64,000 nt of DNA from Streptomyces sp. P9-A2 (lineage in GTDB: Bacteria > Actinomycetota > Actinomycetes > Streptomycetales > Streptomycetaceae), in NCBI RefSeq assembly GCF_036634175.1, contig NZ_JAZIFX010000001.1, forward strand, positions 806,001 to 870,000. Direction: 5' to 3'. Made by a program: the position numbers and the translations under genes. Position 1 is the stretch's first letter. The number at the start of each line of letters is the position of its first letter. Under the pieces are notes generated by a model. The model had not been told where the DNA came from. It worked only from the letters and a program-made list of their open reading frames with translations, and did no database searches. Positions 46,340 to 54,652 of this stretch are shown one piece after another.

Positions 46340-47053
46340 TCAGACCAGGTGGGCGAAGACCACCAGGTTCTCGGTGTAATCCTTGGCCTTGCGGTCGTAC
46401 TCCCCGGAGCAGGTGATGAGCCGGATCTGGGCCTCGTCCGTATCGGCGTAGACACGCTTGTCGGGGAAGTCGTCCTTGGCGAACGACTCCGCGTGGTGGA
46501 CCACGAACTTTGCCTTACGCCCATCGGCCCGTTCCACCTCGAAGCGGTCGCCCTTCTCGAGTTCGGAGAGCCGGGCGAACACAGCGGCCGAGGTTTTCGT
46601 GTCCACATGCCCGGCGATGATCGATGTTCCACGCTCCCCCGGGGACGCGCCACCGGCGAACCAGCCGACCAGGTTGGTGTCGTCCGGAGGCGGTGCGTCG
46701 AGTTCGCCCGAGGCGGCGATGGCGAGATCGGTGAAGGGCGCGTCGACGTCGATGTCGGGGATGCGCAACCGGGTCGGGGCGGACCGCGTCAGATGCTTGC
46801 CGGCCGGCCGGTCCTCGGCGGAAGCGCCGGCCGCGGTACTGGTGGCGGAGGCGGAGGCAGTAGCGGCGGCGGATGTCGCGGGAGGAGCGTGCGAGTCGAG
46901 GGTGTCGGCGGGGGGATCCCCCCTGCCGCCGAGCAGACTCACCGCCAGCACCAGGGTTGCCGTGCCCCAGAAGATCGACGTCATGACGGCACGCAGCCTC
47001 CGCCGCGCCGGGGCCGGATCTGTGGGGACGGGGGGAAGGGGGCGGGCTGCCAT
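46340..47053 (-). CDS. class F sortase
   Basis: 237-residue cysteine transpeptidase anchored by one N-terminal span (SIFWGTATLVLAVSLLGG), followed by an Ala/Ser/Thr-rich stalk. The sortase fold shows RLRIPDIDVDAPF, H149 in IIAGHVDTKT, C215 in LITCSGEYD, and a following R, the catalytic set. Class F members occur across actinobacteria and their sorting signals are not well defined. The gene lies 117 bases downstream of the repeat-rich surface-type protein on the same strand, which points to that protein as a candidate client. Confidence 0.88.
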   Translation of the reverse strand: MAARPLPPVPTDPAPARRRLRAVMTSIFWGTATLVLAVSLLGGRGDPPADTLDSHAPPATSAAATASASATSTAAGASAEDRPAGKHLTRSAPTRLRIPDIDVDAPFTDLAIAASGELDAPPPDDTNLVGWFAGGASPGERGTSIIAGHVDTKTSAAVFARLSELEKGDRFEVERADGRKAKFVVHHAESFAKDDFPDKRVYADTDEAQIRLITCSGEYDRKAKDYTENLVVFAHLV

Positions 47054-47170
47054 TGGGGGACCACCTCATTCGGACACGGCAGCGAACACGGGAGGTGAAA
47101 AGGCGAGCGGGACCGCCATGACCACGTCGTGCGTCATGGCGGCCCCGGCTGCTATGACGCCAGGCATGGA

Positions 47171-48076
47171 TCAGGCCACGCTTCCGGACGCCTTCTTGCG
47201 TCGCAGCGCGTAGGCGCCGGCGCCGAGAACAGCCAGCGCGGCCAGGCCGCCGCCGGAGACACTCGGGTCGGAGAGCCCGCCACCGCCCGTGTGCACACCG
47301 CCACTCGGCTTCTCCTGCTCCCAGTCCTTCTTGCCCTCGTACTCGCCCTTGTCCTCGTCCTTGTCCTTGTACTCGTCCTTCGACTCGTCCTTGTCGTGCT
47401 TGCTACCCCAGTCGCCCTCGTTCACGGCGGCCAGGGCGCCACCGCCGGTGTGCACACCGCCACTGGGCTTGTCGTACTCCCCGTCCTTCTTCTTGTACTC
47501 GTCCTTCGACTCGTCCTCGTCCTTGTACTCGTCCTTGTCCTCGTCCTCGTCCTTGTACTCGTCCTTGTCCTCGTCCTCGTCCTTGTACTCGTCCTTGTCC
47601 TCGCCCTTGTCCTTCGACTCGTCCTTGTCGTGCTTGCCGCTCCAGTCGTCCCCGTCCCCGGTGGTCAGGGCGCCACCGCCGGTGTGCACACCGCCACTGG
47701 GCTTGTCGTACTCCCCGTCCTTCTTCTCGTCCTCGTCCTTGTCCTCGCCCTTGTACTCGTCCTTCGACTCGCCCTTGTCCTTGTCCTTGTACTCGTCCTT
47801 GTCCTTGTACTCGTCCTTCGACTCGTCCTTGTCGTGCTTGCCGCTCCAGTCGTCCCCGTCCCCGGTGGTCAGGGCGCCACCGCCGGTGTGCACACCGCCG
47901 TTCGGCTTGTCGTGGCTGCTGTCCTTGTCGTGGCTGCTGTCCTCGTCGTGCTCCTTGCTGTAGGAAGACTTGTCGTGGTCCCAGTCGCCCGCCATGACGG
48001 CGAAGGCTGTGGGCGCCGAGACCACGAGGGCCGCGGTGGCCGTCGCGGTGGCGAGCAGCATGCGGGCAGAGCGCAT
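47171..48076 (-). CDS. repeat-rich surface-type protein, possible sortase client
   Basis: 301 residues. A signal peptide (MRSARMLLATATATAALVVS, cut after TAFA) leads into a region of charged K/D/E/Y repeats (KDEYKDKDE, KDEDEDKDEYKDE). Four copies of a KPxGGVHTGGG(A/G)L module punctuate the protein about every 70 residues. The C-terminus is a membrane span (GGGLAALAVLGAGAYAL) followed by RRKKASGSVA, the layout of a sortase substrate, but no LPXTG or LAXTG is seen; the last VHTGGGGL copy sits where the sorting motif would be. DNA around the modules is nearly identical (47630-47720 with 47850-47900), so the gene has expanded by duplication. Function unknown. Confidence 0.8.
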   Translation of the reverse strand: MRSARMLLATATATAALVVSAPTAFAVMAGDWDHDKSSYSKEHDEDSSHDKDSSHDKPNGGVHTGGGALTTGDGDDWSGKHDKDESKDEYKDKDEYKDKDKGESKDEYKGEDKDEDEKKDGEYDKPSGGVHTGGGALTTGDGDDWSGKHDKDESKDKGEDKDEYKDEDEDKDEYKDEDEDKDEYKDEDESKDEYKKKDGEYDKPSGGVHTGGGALAAVNEGDWGSKHDKDESKDEYKDKDEDKGEYEGKKDWEQEKPSGGVHTGGGGLSDPSVSGGGLAALAVLGAGAYALRRKKASGSVA

Positions 48077-48162
48077 CCGATTGTCCTTCCGCCGGTGACC
48101 CCGGCTGCTGACTCCACATCAGCACGCTTGACCGGGCCCCGACGTGATCTACCGTCAGTCAT

Positions 48163-48498
48163 ATGTCCGGCTCCCACCATTCGAGGCGTTCACACGGGTT
48201 ACGAAGCCACCCCTACGGCGGTATGACGGCTCGCCCGGGGGCGGCGGCGAGCCGCCGCCGCGAGCAGGCAGGATTCCGGACCTGGGGCGAGGTCCACGGG
48301 ATCGAGGTCGCCGACGTCACTGTCGGGCGGACGGCACGGCGGCACGTCTTCATCGCGTTCGACGTGGTCAGCACCATGCCGGGCCAGGATTCCGAGCAGT
48401 CGTTCTTCTTCGCCGCCCTCGTGACGACCGGGGACGGAACGGCCGGGACGAGTCCTTTCGCGGCCATTACGGGCGGGCCCTACAGGCCGACGGAGTAG
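48163..48498 (+). CDS. small hypothetical protein
   Basis: 111 codons; the second half reads as a compact soluble domain (VHGIEVADVTVGRTARRHVFIAFDVV, then SFFFAALVTTGDGTAG), whereas the first ~35 residues are Arg/His-rich and may be outside the gene. ATG 48223 is a better-looking start but has no clear ribosome site. No family recognised. Confidence 0.4.
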   Translation: MSGSHHSRRSHGLRSHPYGGMTARPGAAASRRREQAGFRTWGEVHGIEVADVTVGRTARRHVFIAFDVVSTMPGQDSEQSFFFAALVTTGDGTAGTSPFAAITGGPYRPTE

Positions 48499-48646
48499 GA
48501 GCTCTCGCTCACCCTCCCGCGACGGCTCGTGGGCGGCGGCACCGGCCTCGCCACCTGACGCCTCACCCATGGGACCACCGCCACCCCGGACCGCGCGGGC
48601 CGACCTCCTCCTTGCCCTGGCCCGGGGGTCCACTTAATCTCACTTT

Positions 48647-49882
48647 GTGCCGTTAATAAACAAACTCTGCTCGCACAGCGTCGTGCCCCGCTCCGACCTC
48701 GTCCGCCTCCGCCTCGCCCTGACCCTCTTCTTCGCCCTCGACGGCTTCGTCTTCGCCGGCTGGGTCGTGCGCATTCCCGCCATCAAGGAGCAGACCGGTG
48801 CCTCCGCGAGCGCGCTGGGGCTCGCCCTGCTCGGGGTCTCCGCCGGAGCCGTCGTCACGATGATCTTCACCGGCCGGCTGTGCCGCCGCTACGGCAGTCA
48901 TTCCGTCACCGTGGTCTGCGCGGTCCTGCTCTGCCTCAGCGTCGGCCTGCCGCCGCTCACCCACTCCGCGCTCGCGCTCGGCACCGTGCTCATGGTGTTC
49001 GGCGCGGCCTACGGCGGCATCAATGTCGCCTTCAACAGTGCGGCCGTCGATCTGGTGGCCGCACTGCGGCGCCCCATCATGCCGAGCTTCCACGCCGCGT
49101 TCAGCCTGGGCGGCATGGTCGGCGCGGGGCTGGGTGCCCTGGTCGCCGGTTCCCTCTCGCCCACCCGGCATCTGTGGGGACTCGCCGCCACCGGCCTGCT
49201 GGTGACCGCCGTAGCGGGACGGATGCTCATGCGGATCGAGCCGCTGGTCCCCGCTGACCGAGGGCAGGGGCGAGGACAGGCGCGGGGGAAGGCTGCCGGG
49301 CGGACCGAGCAGGGCGGACCGCGCCGACCGGACGGCCGTACTCGCACGCTGGTGATCGTCTTCGGGCTGATCGCGCTCTGCACCGCCTACGGCGAGGGGG
49401 CCCTGGCCGACTGGGGCGCGCTGCATCTGGAGGAGGACCTGGGCGCCTCGCCGGGCGCCGCGGCCCTCGGGTACTCCTGCTTCGCGCTCGCCATGACGAT
49501 CGGGCGGCTCACCGGTACGACGCTGCTCGAGCGGCTGGGCAGGACCCGGACCCTGGTCGCGGGCGGCACCATCGCGACGGCCGGGATGCTGCTCGGTGCG
49601 CTCACGCCCTCACTGGAGGGAGCCCTGCTCGGCTACGCGATCACAGGCATCGGCCTCGCCAACCTCTTTCCGGTGGCCATCGAACGCGCGGGCGCGCTCG
49701 CCGGCCCTGGTGGTGTCGCCACGGCGTCCACCCTGGGGTACGGCGGCATGCTCCTCGGCCCGCCGGCGATCGGGTTCATGACGGACCGGTTCAGCCTTCC
49801 GGCTGCCCTGACCAGCGTGGCGGTGCTCGCGGCGGTGGCCACGGTGATCGGGTTCGCGACCCGCAAGGCGGTCCCGGCCTGA
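48647..49882 (+). CDS. MFS transporter
   Basis: 411-residue major facilitator with about 12 spans (LTLFFALDGFVFAGWVVRIPAIK lead-in, then FTGRLCRRYGSH). It belongs to the MFS group that includes the YbjJ-like carriers of unknown substrate; an acidic/Arg linker (DRGQGRGQARGKAAGRTEQ) joins the two halves. GTG 48647 is used; GTG 48683 (VPRSDLVRL) is an alternative. Neither has a strong ribosome site, so leaderless translation is possible. Followed 22 bases later by the broken isomerase-family gene. Confidence 0.8.
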   Translation: MPLINKLCSHSVVPRSDLVRLRLALTLFFALDGFVFAGWVVRIPAIKEQTGASASALGLALLGVSAGAVVTMIFTGRLCRRYGSHSVTVVCAVLLCLSVGLPPLTHSALALGTVLMVFGAAYGGINVAFNSAAVDLVAALRRPIMPSFHAAFSLGGMVGAGLGALVAGSLSPTRHLWGLAATGLLVTAVAGRMLMRIEPLVPADRGQGRGQARGKAAGRTEQGGPRRPDGRTRTLVIVFGLIALCTAYGEGALADWGALHLEEDLGASPGAAALGYSCFALAMTIGRLTGTTLLERLGRTRTLVAGGTIATAGMLLGALTPSLEGALLGYAITGIGLANLFPVAIERAGALAGPGGVATASTLGYGGMLLGPPAIGFMTDRFSLPAALTSVAVLAAVATVIGFATRKAVPA

Positions 49883-49952
49883 CCAGAGGCAGCTTGCCGC
49901 ACATATGACCCCACCGGCCCCGGCCGCGTACAGCAGACTCCTACTCCTCCCC

Positions 49953-50724
49953 ATGGACGTTTCCTGGTTCGTGGGGATCCTGGACGAAGAGGGCCGGCTG
50001 CCGGCCGAATCCGCCGAGCAGGCCGGCCCGGACACCGAGGTGCCGACCTGCCCCGAGTGGCGGATGCGTGACCTGGTCCGGCACACCGAGGTGGTGCACC
50101 GGTGGGCCGCCGCCTTCGTCGCCGACGGACATGTCCCGCCCCGCCCCATGGGCGACCCTCCCGAGCTGGACGGCCCCGAACTCATGGCCTGGTACCGCGA
50201 AGGGCACCGCGGGCTCGTCGGCACTCCGTCGGGCACAGCCGCCGACATGGAAGTGCTTCACCTTTCTGCCCGGGCCCCTCTCGGCCCTTGTCTTCTGGTC
50301 CCGTCGCCAGGCGCACGAGACGACGGTGCACCGGTTCGACGCCGAGCCGACGCACGGCGGTGCTCCGGCCCCGGTCGCGACGGACTTCGCGGTGGCCGGC
50401 ATCGACGAACTGCTGCGCGGCTTCCACCCACGCCGCAAGAGCCGGGTCCGTACCGAGGAGCCGCGCGTCCTGCGGGTGCGGGCCACCGATGCCGACGCGG
50501 CGTGGACCGTACGCCTGTCCCCGGAGCCGCCCGTGACCACGCGGGAGGCGGACGGGGAAGCCGAATGCGAACTGGCCGATCCGGCAGAGCAGTTGCATCT
50601 CGCGCTGTGGAACCGACTGCCGGTGCCCGCAATATCGGGTGATCCGGCCCTCGCCACGCTCTGGCGGAACACGTCCGCCGTGGTCCGGGTTCCCGCCTCC
50701 AAGCCCCGGCTCAGGGGTGCGTGA
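49953..50724 (+). pseudogene. maleylpyruvate isomerase family gene, one-base frameshift
   Basis: The first frame reads MDVSWFVGILDEEGRLPAES...EVPTCPEWRMRDLVRHTEVVHRW, the conserved N-terminus of mycothiol-dependent maleylpyruvate isomerase (DinB-like) proteins. After about 50250 the frame turns to non-protein, and the next frame continues with CFTFLPGPLSALVFWSRRQAHETTVHRFDAE and a normal C-terminal domain to 50724. One extra base at 50251-50253 accounts for it. Either a true pseudogene or a sequencing error. The 3' end overlaps the convergent MarR gene by 14 bases. Confidence 0.8.
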
Positions 50725-51097
50725 GCATCCGGGTCAGCACCGCGCGCTGAACGGGAAGCACTTCACCGTGCAGTGCGCGCCCCTTCGCCGTCAGCGAGAC
50801 CCGGACGCCCCTCCGGTCCTCCGCGCACGTGCCCCGTTCGGCGAGCCCCTCCCGCTCCAGACGGACGATCAGCCGGGAGAGCGCGCTCTGGCTCAGGTGG
50901 ACACGCCCGGCGATCTCCTGGACGCGGTAGGAACAGCCACGCACCGCGCTCGCGAGGATGTCCAGAACTTCGAAGTCGCTGCCGCACAGGCCGTGTTCAT
51001 GTAGTGCACGGTCGAGTTCGCACTGCGTGCGGGCATGCAGGGCCAGTATGTCCCGCCACTGTTGCACGAGCGCCTTTTCGGCCTGCTTCGCCGCCAT
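50711..51097 (-). CDS. MarR-family transcriptional regulator
   Basis: 128-residue winged-helix regulator. The DNA-binding core (VQEIAGRVHLSQSALSRLIVRLEREGLAERG, ~55-85) and the wing DRRGVRVSLTAKGRAL are typical. An N-terminal dimer helix (WRDILALHARTQCELDRALHEHG) is present. ATG 51097 is chosen as the compact start. The role and ligand are unknown; it converges with the broken isomerase gene. Confidence 0.88.
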   Translation of the reverse strand: MAAKQAEKALVQQWRDILALHARTQCELDRALHEHGLCGSDFEVLDILASAVRGCSYRVQEIAGRVHLSQSALSRLIVRLEREGLAERGTCAEDRRGVRVSLTAKGRALHGEVLPVQRAVLTRMLTHP

Positions 51098-51198
51098 GGC
51101 CGCACCGTAGCAGGCCACCGCCCGAATCACGTACGCGCTGCGGACTCCTTGCCCTTCCGACCCCGGGGCTGTTTGACTTCGAAGGCCGAGCAGGGGAC

Positions 51199-51486
51199 GT
51201 GAGTGGGGAGTTGCGGGTGCGGCGGACTCAGGCCGAGCGGGATGCGATCACCGTCGAGATCGGCTACGCGCTGTGCAGCGCGGCGTTCGCCGCTGTGGTC
51301 GCCTTCGGTGCCGTGGCGGGTCCGGCGCTGCTCTTCACCCTCCCGGATGCCGTCGAAGGGCTGCTGCTCGGCGCCGGGACGGTGCTTGCGCCGGTCCTCT
51401 TCCTGGTTCGGGTGGTCAGTGTACTAAGGCGGTTCCGGTCAACGGATCAGCCGAGCCAGCCCGGCCGGACCAGACCCGACTCGTAA
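51199..51486 (+). CDS. DUF6332 membrane protein
   Basis: 95-residue protein with two membrane spans. RRTQAERDAITVEIGYALCSAAFAAVVAFGAVAGP is the DUF6332 signature; LLLGAGTVLAPVLFLVRVVSVLRRF is the second span and its basic stop. Function unknown. GTG 51199 follows GGGGAC. Its 3' end overlaps the LuxR fragment on the opposite strand by 40 bases. Confidence 0.75.
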   Translation: MSGELRVRRTQAERDAITVEIGYALCSAAFAAVVAFGAVAGPALLFTLPDAVEGLLLGAGTVLAPVLFLVRVVSVLRRFRSTDQPSQPGRTRPDS

Positions 51487-51719
51487 GCCAGGACGACCGG
51501 TTGCGCCCGGTCGCGGGCGCCGAGTCTGACCATGGTGCGGCTGACGTGGGTCTTGGCGGTGAGCGGGCTGACGACCAGACGGCGGGCGATCTCCTCGTTG
51601 GTCAGGCCGATCCCGGCCAGGGCCGTCACCTCCCGTGCCCACCGTTCGCGGCGGGTCCTGGCCAGTTCCGCCACCGCGACGACGGCCACCACCCCGGCGA
51701 GGTGATCACGCCCACTCCC
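51447..51719 (-). pseudogene. LuxR-type response regulator, C-terminal fragment
   Basis: Only the DNA-binding end survives: REVTALAGIGLTNEEIARRLVVSPLTAKTHVSRTMVRLGARDRAQ and the AYESGLVRPGWLG tail, a standard NarL/FixJ-type helix-turn-helix. The receiver domain and phosphoacceptor aspartate are missing; upstream residues (GVVAVVAVAELARTRRERWA) no longer match the family, and no start with a ribosome site exists. It is a remnant left by a deletion. Confidence 0.75.
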
Positions 51720-51768
51720 CCGGAAGTACGCGTCAGCGCGGGGCGGCGGAACAACGGGAGAGCCGGAG

Positions 51769-52464
51769 TTACGACGCCGCCGGCAGGCCGACCGAACGGG
51801 CGAGACGGTCCACCGCGTGCCGGAAGAACCTCGCACGGTCCTCCACGACCCGGTGGAAGTGCCCGAACAGTTCGAACCCGACCAGTCCGAACAGCTCGGC
51901 CCAGGCCGCCACCATCGCCACCACCACCTCCGGGGGGAGGTCGGGCGCGAGGTCGGCGGCCATCCGCTCGGCCTCCGGCCGCAGTTCGGCCGACAGGGGC
52001 GGCAGGGCCAGAGCGGAGCAGCGGTGTGCGTCCCGCAGGACGTCGAAGATGAGGAAGGCCAGGCGGGAGGCGGCCGGCACGGTGGCGTCGGGTGCCTTGT
52101 AGCCGGGGACCGGCGAACCGTAGATCAGGGCGTACTCGTGCGGGTGCCCGAGCGCCCAGGTGCGCGCGCCTTCGCACACCACGGTCCAGCGGTGGGCCGG
52201 CGGGGTGTCGGCGACCTCGTCATGGGCCGTTTCGACGGCCTCGCCGAGGGAGTCGTAGGCGTCGATGATGAGAGCGGTCAGCAGATCGTCTCGGCTGGGG
52301 AAGTACCGGTACAGGGCGGAGGACGCCATGCCGAGTTCACGGGCCACGGCTCGCAGTGAGAGCTTGGCGGCACCTTCCGCCGCGAGCTGTCTGCGGGCCT
52401 CCTCCTTGATCGCCGCGGTGACTTCGATCCTGGCCCGTGCGCGGGCGCCCTGTGCGGTGCTCAT
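51769..52464 (-). CDS. TetR/AcrR-family regulator
   Basis: 231-residue repressor. The TetR helix-turn-helix spans residues ~15-60 (AAIKEEARRQLAAEGAAKLSLRAVARELGMASSALYRYFPSRDDLL); the C-terminal ligand domain is all helical. ATG 52464 (MSTAQGARARARIEV) is taken as the start. It is divergent from the deazaflavin-dependent nitroreductase at 52681, with direct and inverted repeats between them, the usual arrangement of a TetR repressor and its target. Confidence 0.9.
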   Translation of the reverse strand: MSTAQGARARARIEVTAAIKEEARRQLAAEGAAKLSLRAVARELGMASSALYRYFPSRDDLLTALIIDAYDSLGEAVETAHDEVADTPPAHRWTVVCEGARTWALGHPHEYALIYGSPVPGYKAPDATVPAASRLAFLIFDVLRDAHRCSALALPPLSAELRPEAERMAADLAPDLPPEVVVAMVAAWAELFGLVGFELFGHFHRVVEDRARFFRHAVDRLARSVGLPAAS

Positions 52465-52486
52465 CGCATCAGTCTTCCACGAAATC

Positions 52487-52537
52487 AGAGCGCTGCACAC
52501 AAAAGAGATTGGTGCACGCAAAAGAGATCGGCGCTCT
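52487..52537. promoter_or_regulatory. candidate TetR operator region
   Basis: Two direct repeats AAAAGAGAT(T/C)GG at 52501 and 52520, 19 bases apart, lie inside an inverted repeat AGAGCGC (52487-52493) and GCGCTCT (52531-52537). Placed between the divergent TetR and nitroreductase genes. Confidence 0.55.
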
Positions 52538-52680
52538 TGCGCAACAGCAGTAAGCCGTGCAGACTTGCATCAGCAGAAAGAGAGCAGTGCTCACGAAGGG
52601 GAGCGGCGCTCTCCATTCATTCCACGTCTCTTTCGCCGCGCTACTCCGGCGACCCGACTTGTTCCCATCTGGGGGTCCTC

Positions 52681-53130
52681 ATGTCCACGCACGTCAAGAA
52701 GCCCGGCTGGTTCACCGTCCATGTCCTCAACCGCCTCGTGGCGTGGCTGACCCGCCGCGGGCTGAGCGTCTGGGGGTCCAGGGTGCTTGCGGTCCGCGGC
52801 CGCAAGAGCGGTCAGTGGCGGACCACCCCGGTCAATCTGATGACCCTGGACGGTGCTCAGTACCTCGTCGCGCCCCGGGGCCACGTCCAGTGGACGCACA
52901 ACATGCGGGCGGCCGGCGGCGGCGAACTGCACCTCGGGAAGAACGTCGAGGCCTTCACCGCGTCCGAGGTCGCCGACGACGACAAGCCGCCCCTGCTGCG
53001 CGCCTACCTCAAGCGCTGGAAGGCGGAGGTCGGCGTCTTCTTCGACGGAGTGGGCCCGGACTCCTCCGACGAGGAGCTGCGCCGCGTCGCCCCCGACCAC
53101 CCGGTCTTCCGGGTCACGGTCACGGGCTGA
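52681..53130 (+). CDS. deazaflavin-dependent nitroreductase family protein
   Basis: 149-residue split-barrel protein of the F420-dependent (Ddn-like) nitroreductase family. LSVWGSRVLAVRGRKSGQWRTTPVNLM is the family core and RHMRAAGG-type sequence appears as THNMRAAGGGELHLG. Relatives reduce quinones or nitro compounds with reduced F420. ATG 52681 follows a GGGGG stretch. Its stop overlaps that of the convergent reductase by 11 bases. Expected to be controlled by the divergent TetR protein. Confidence 0.87.
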   Translation: MSTHVKKPGWFTVHVLNRLVAWLTRRGLSVWGSRVLAVRGRKSGQWRTTPVNLMTLDGAQYLVAPRGHVQWTHNMRAAGGGELHLGKNVEAFTASEVADDDKPPLLRAYLKRWKAEVGVFFDGVGPDSSDEELRRVAPDHPVFRVTVTG

Positions 53131-54421
53131 CGGACGTGCCCCCGGCCTCGGAGCCGCTTTGGGCCCCGTCCCCGGAACCGGCCCTGTCCGTGGCACCGGA
53201 GCCGCCGCCCGAAGGACGCCGCTCCAGCGCGATCATGGCGCGGTGGGCCAGCGGGTGGGTACGGACCAGCTCGCCGAGCGTCGTCGAACCGCGGGTGATG
53301 TCCCGGAAGGCGTTCCAGGCGGGGCGGAAGGTGGTGAGGACGGCGTGGAGCACCCCGGGGCGCCGCTCGAACGCGGCCAGTATCCGCTTGCCCACGCTCA
53401 TCTCGGTACCGAGCCCCGCCTTGACCGCGAAGGCGTAGTTCAGCGCCTGCCGGCGTGTGTCCACGGCGTCGTGGGCCTCGGCGATGCGCACCGCCCACTC
53501 CCCCGCCAGCCGGCCCGAGCGCAGCGCGAAGGAGATGCCCTCGCGGGTCCACGGTTCCAGAAGCCCGGCGGCGTCCCCGCACACGAGCACCCGTCCGCGC
53601 GACAGCGGGGAGTCGTCCGCCCGGCACCGGGTCAAGTGGCCCGAGGAGATGCTCGGTTCGAAGCCGGCGAGACCGAGCCGCCCGATGAAGTCCTCCAAGT
53701 ACCGCTTGGTCGCGGCGCCTTCACCACGCCGGGAGATCACGCCGACGGTGAGCGTGTCCCCCTTGGGGAAGACCCAGCCGTAACTGCCGGGCATCGGGCC
53801 CCAGTCGATGAGGACCCGCCCCTTCCAGTCCTCGGCGACGGTGTCCGGTACCGGGATCTCCGCCTCCAGGCCCAGGTCGACCTGGGCCACCTTGACTCCG
53901 ACGTGTGCTCCTATGCGGCCGGAGCTGCCGTCCGCGCCGACCACGGCCCGCGCGAGCACTCTCTCGCCGCCCTGCAGGACAAGGGCGACCGTGCGGCGGT
54001 CCGGTACCGCCGGGCCGTGCTGCTCGACCCGCTGCACGGCGGCACCGGTGCGCACCTCGGCACCGGCCTTCTGCGCGTGCTCCACCAGCTGGTGGTCGAA
54101 CTCGGGCCGGTTGATCAGCCCGAACAGCATCTGCCGGGAGCGACGGGTACGGGTGAAACGGCCGTTGAGCGAGAACGTCACCGCGTGCACCCGGTCCTTC
54201 AGCGGAAGCTCGAAGCCGGGAGGCAGGGAGTCCCGCGACGGACCGATGATGCCGCCACCACACGTTTTGTAGCGCGGCAGTTCCGCCTTCTCCAGCAACA
54301 GCACGCGCCGTCCCGCGACCGCTGCCGCGTAGGCGGCCGAGGCCCCCGCGGGCCCCGCGCCCACCACGACGACGTCCCATACCTGCCGCGCGTCGTCCGC
54401 CGAAGAGTTCTCGCTGCTCAC
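53120..54421 (-). CDS. geranylgeranyl reductase-type flavoprotein
   Basis: 433-residue FAD-dependent reductase. The dinucleotide loop VVVVGAGPAGASAAYAAAVAG is at residues ~18-38, KAELPRYKTCGGGI follows, and the second FAD motif GRVLVCGDAAGLLEPWTREGISFALRSG is the family hallmark. Members reduce isoprenoid double bases in menaquinone side chains or lipids, taking electrons from NADPH or ferredoxin. GTG 54421 is the start. The Ser/Gly-rich C-terminal tail is unusual but not a known domain. Confidence 0.87.
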   Translation of the reverse strand: MSSENSSADDARQVWDVVVVGAGPAGASAAYAAAVAGRRVLLLEKAELPRYKTCGGGIIGPSRDSLPPGFELPLKDRVHAVTFSLNGRFTRTRRSRQMLFGLINRPEFDHQLVEHAQKAGAEVRTGAAVQRVEQHGPAVPDRRTVALVLQGGERVLARAVVGADGSSGRIGAHVGVKVAQVDLGLEAEIPVPDTVAEDWKGRVLIDWGPMPGSYGWVFPKGDTLTVGVISRRGEGAATKRYLEDFIGRLGLAGFEPSISSGHLTRCRADDSPLSRGRVLVCGDAAGLLEPWTREGISFALRSGRLAGEWAVRIAEAHDAVDTRRQALNYAFAVKAGLGTEMSVGKRILAAFERRPGVLHAVLTTFRPAWNAFRDITRGSTTLGELVRTHPLAHRAMIALERRPSGGGSGATDRAGSGDGAQSGSEAGGTSVSP

Positions 54422-54453
54422 GATGGTCTACTGCTCCCGATCCAGCCGCCTGC

Positions 54454-54494
54454 CTCCCCCGTGCTCTCGGCTTCACTCGAGCAGGGGGTACCCC
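54454..54494. repeat. dispersed hairpin repeat, copy 3 (inverted)
   Basis: Opposite-orientation copy of the elements at 32383-32422 and 32490-32521; arms CTCCCCC and GGGGG pair through GCTCTCGG...CGAGC. Lies between two divergent genes. Confidence 0.85.
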
Positions 54495-54652
54495 ATCTGT
54501 CCACCGCATACTACGGCGACGATCACTCGAAGCCGCTGTGGGAGGATCGTGTGGCATGGGTGCCCCGTACACCGGGCCCACCCGTGCTCCACGGTCGTCT
54601 CGCCCACGAACGTACGCACCCGTACAACGTCGCACCCACAAGGAGCGTGCCC

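Noticed and set aside
47280..47960. CRISPR-like array of short repeats
   Set aside because: Units are in frame within one protein, not separated by unique spacers, and there are no cas genes.
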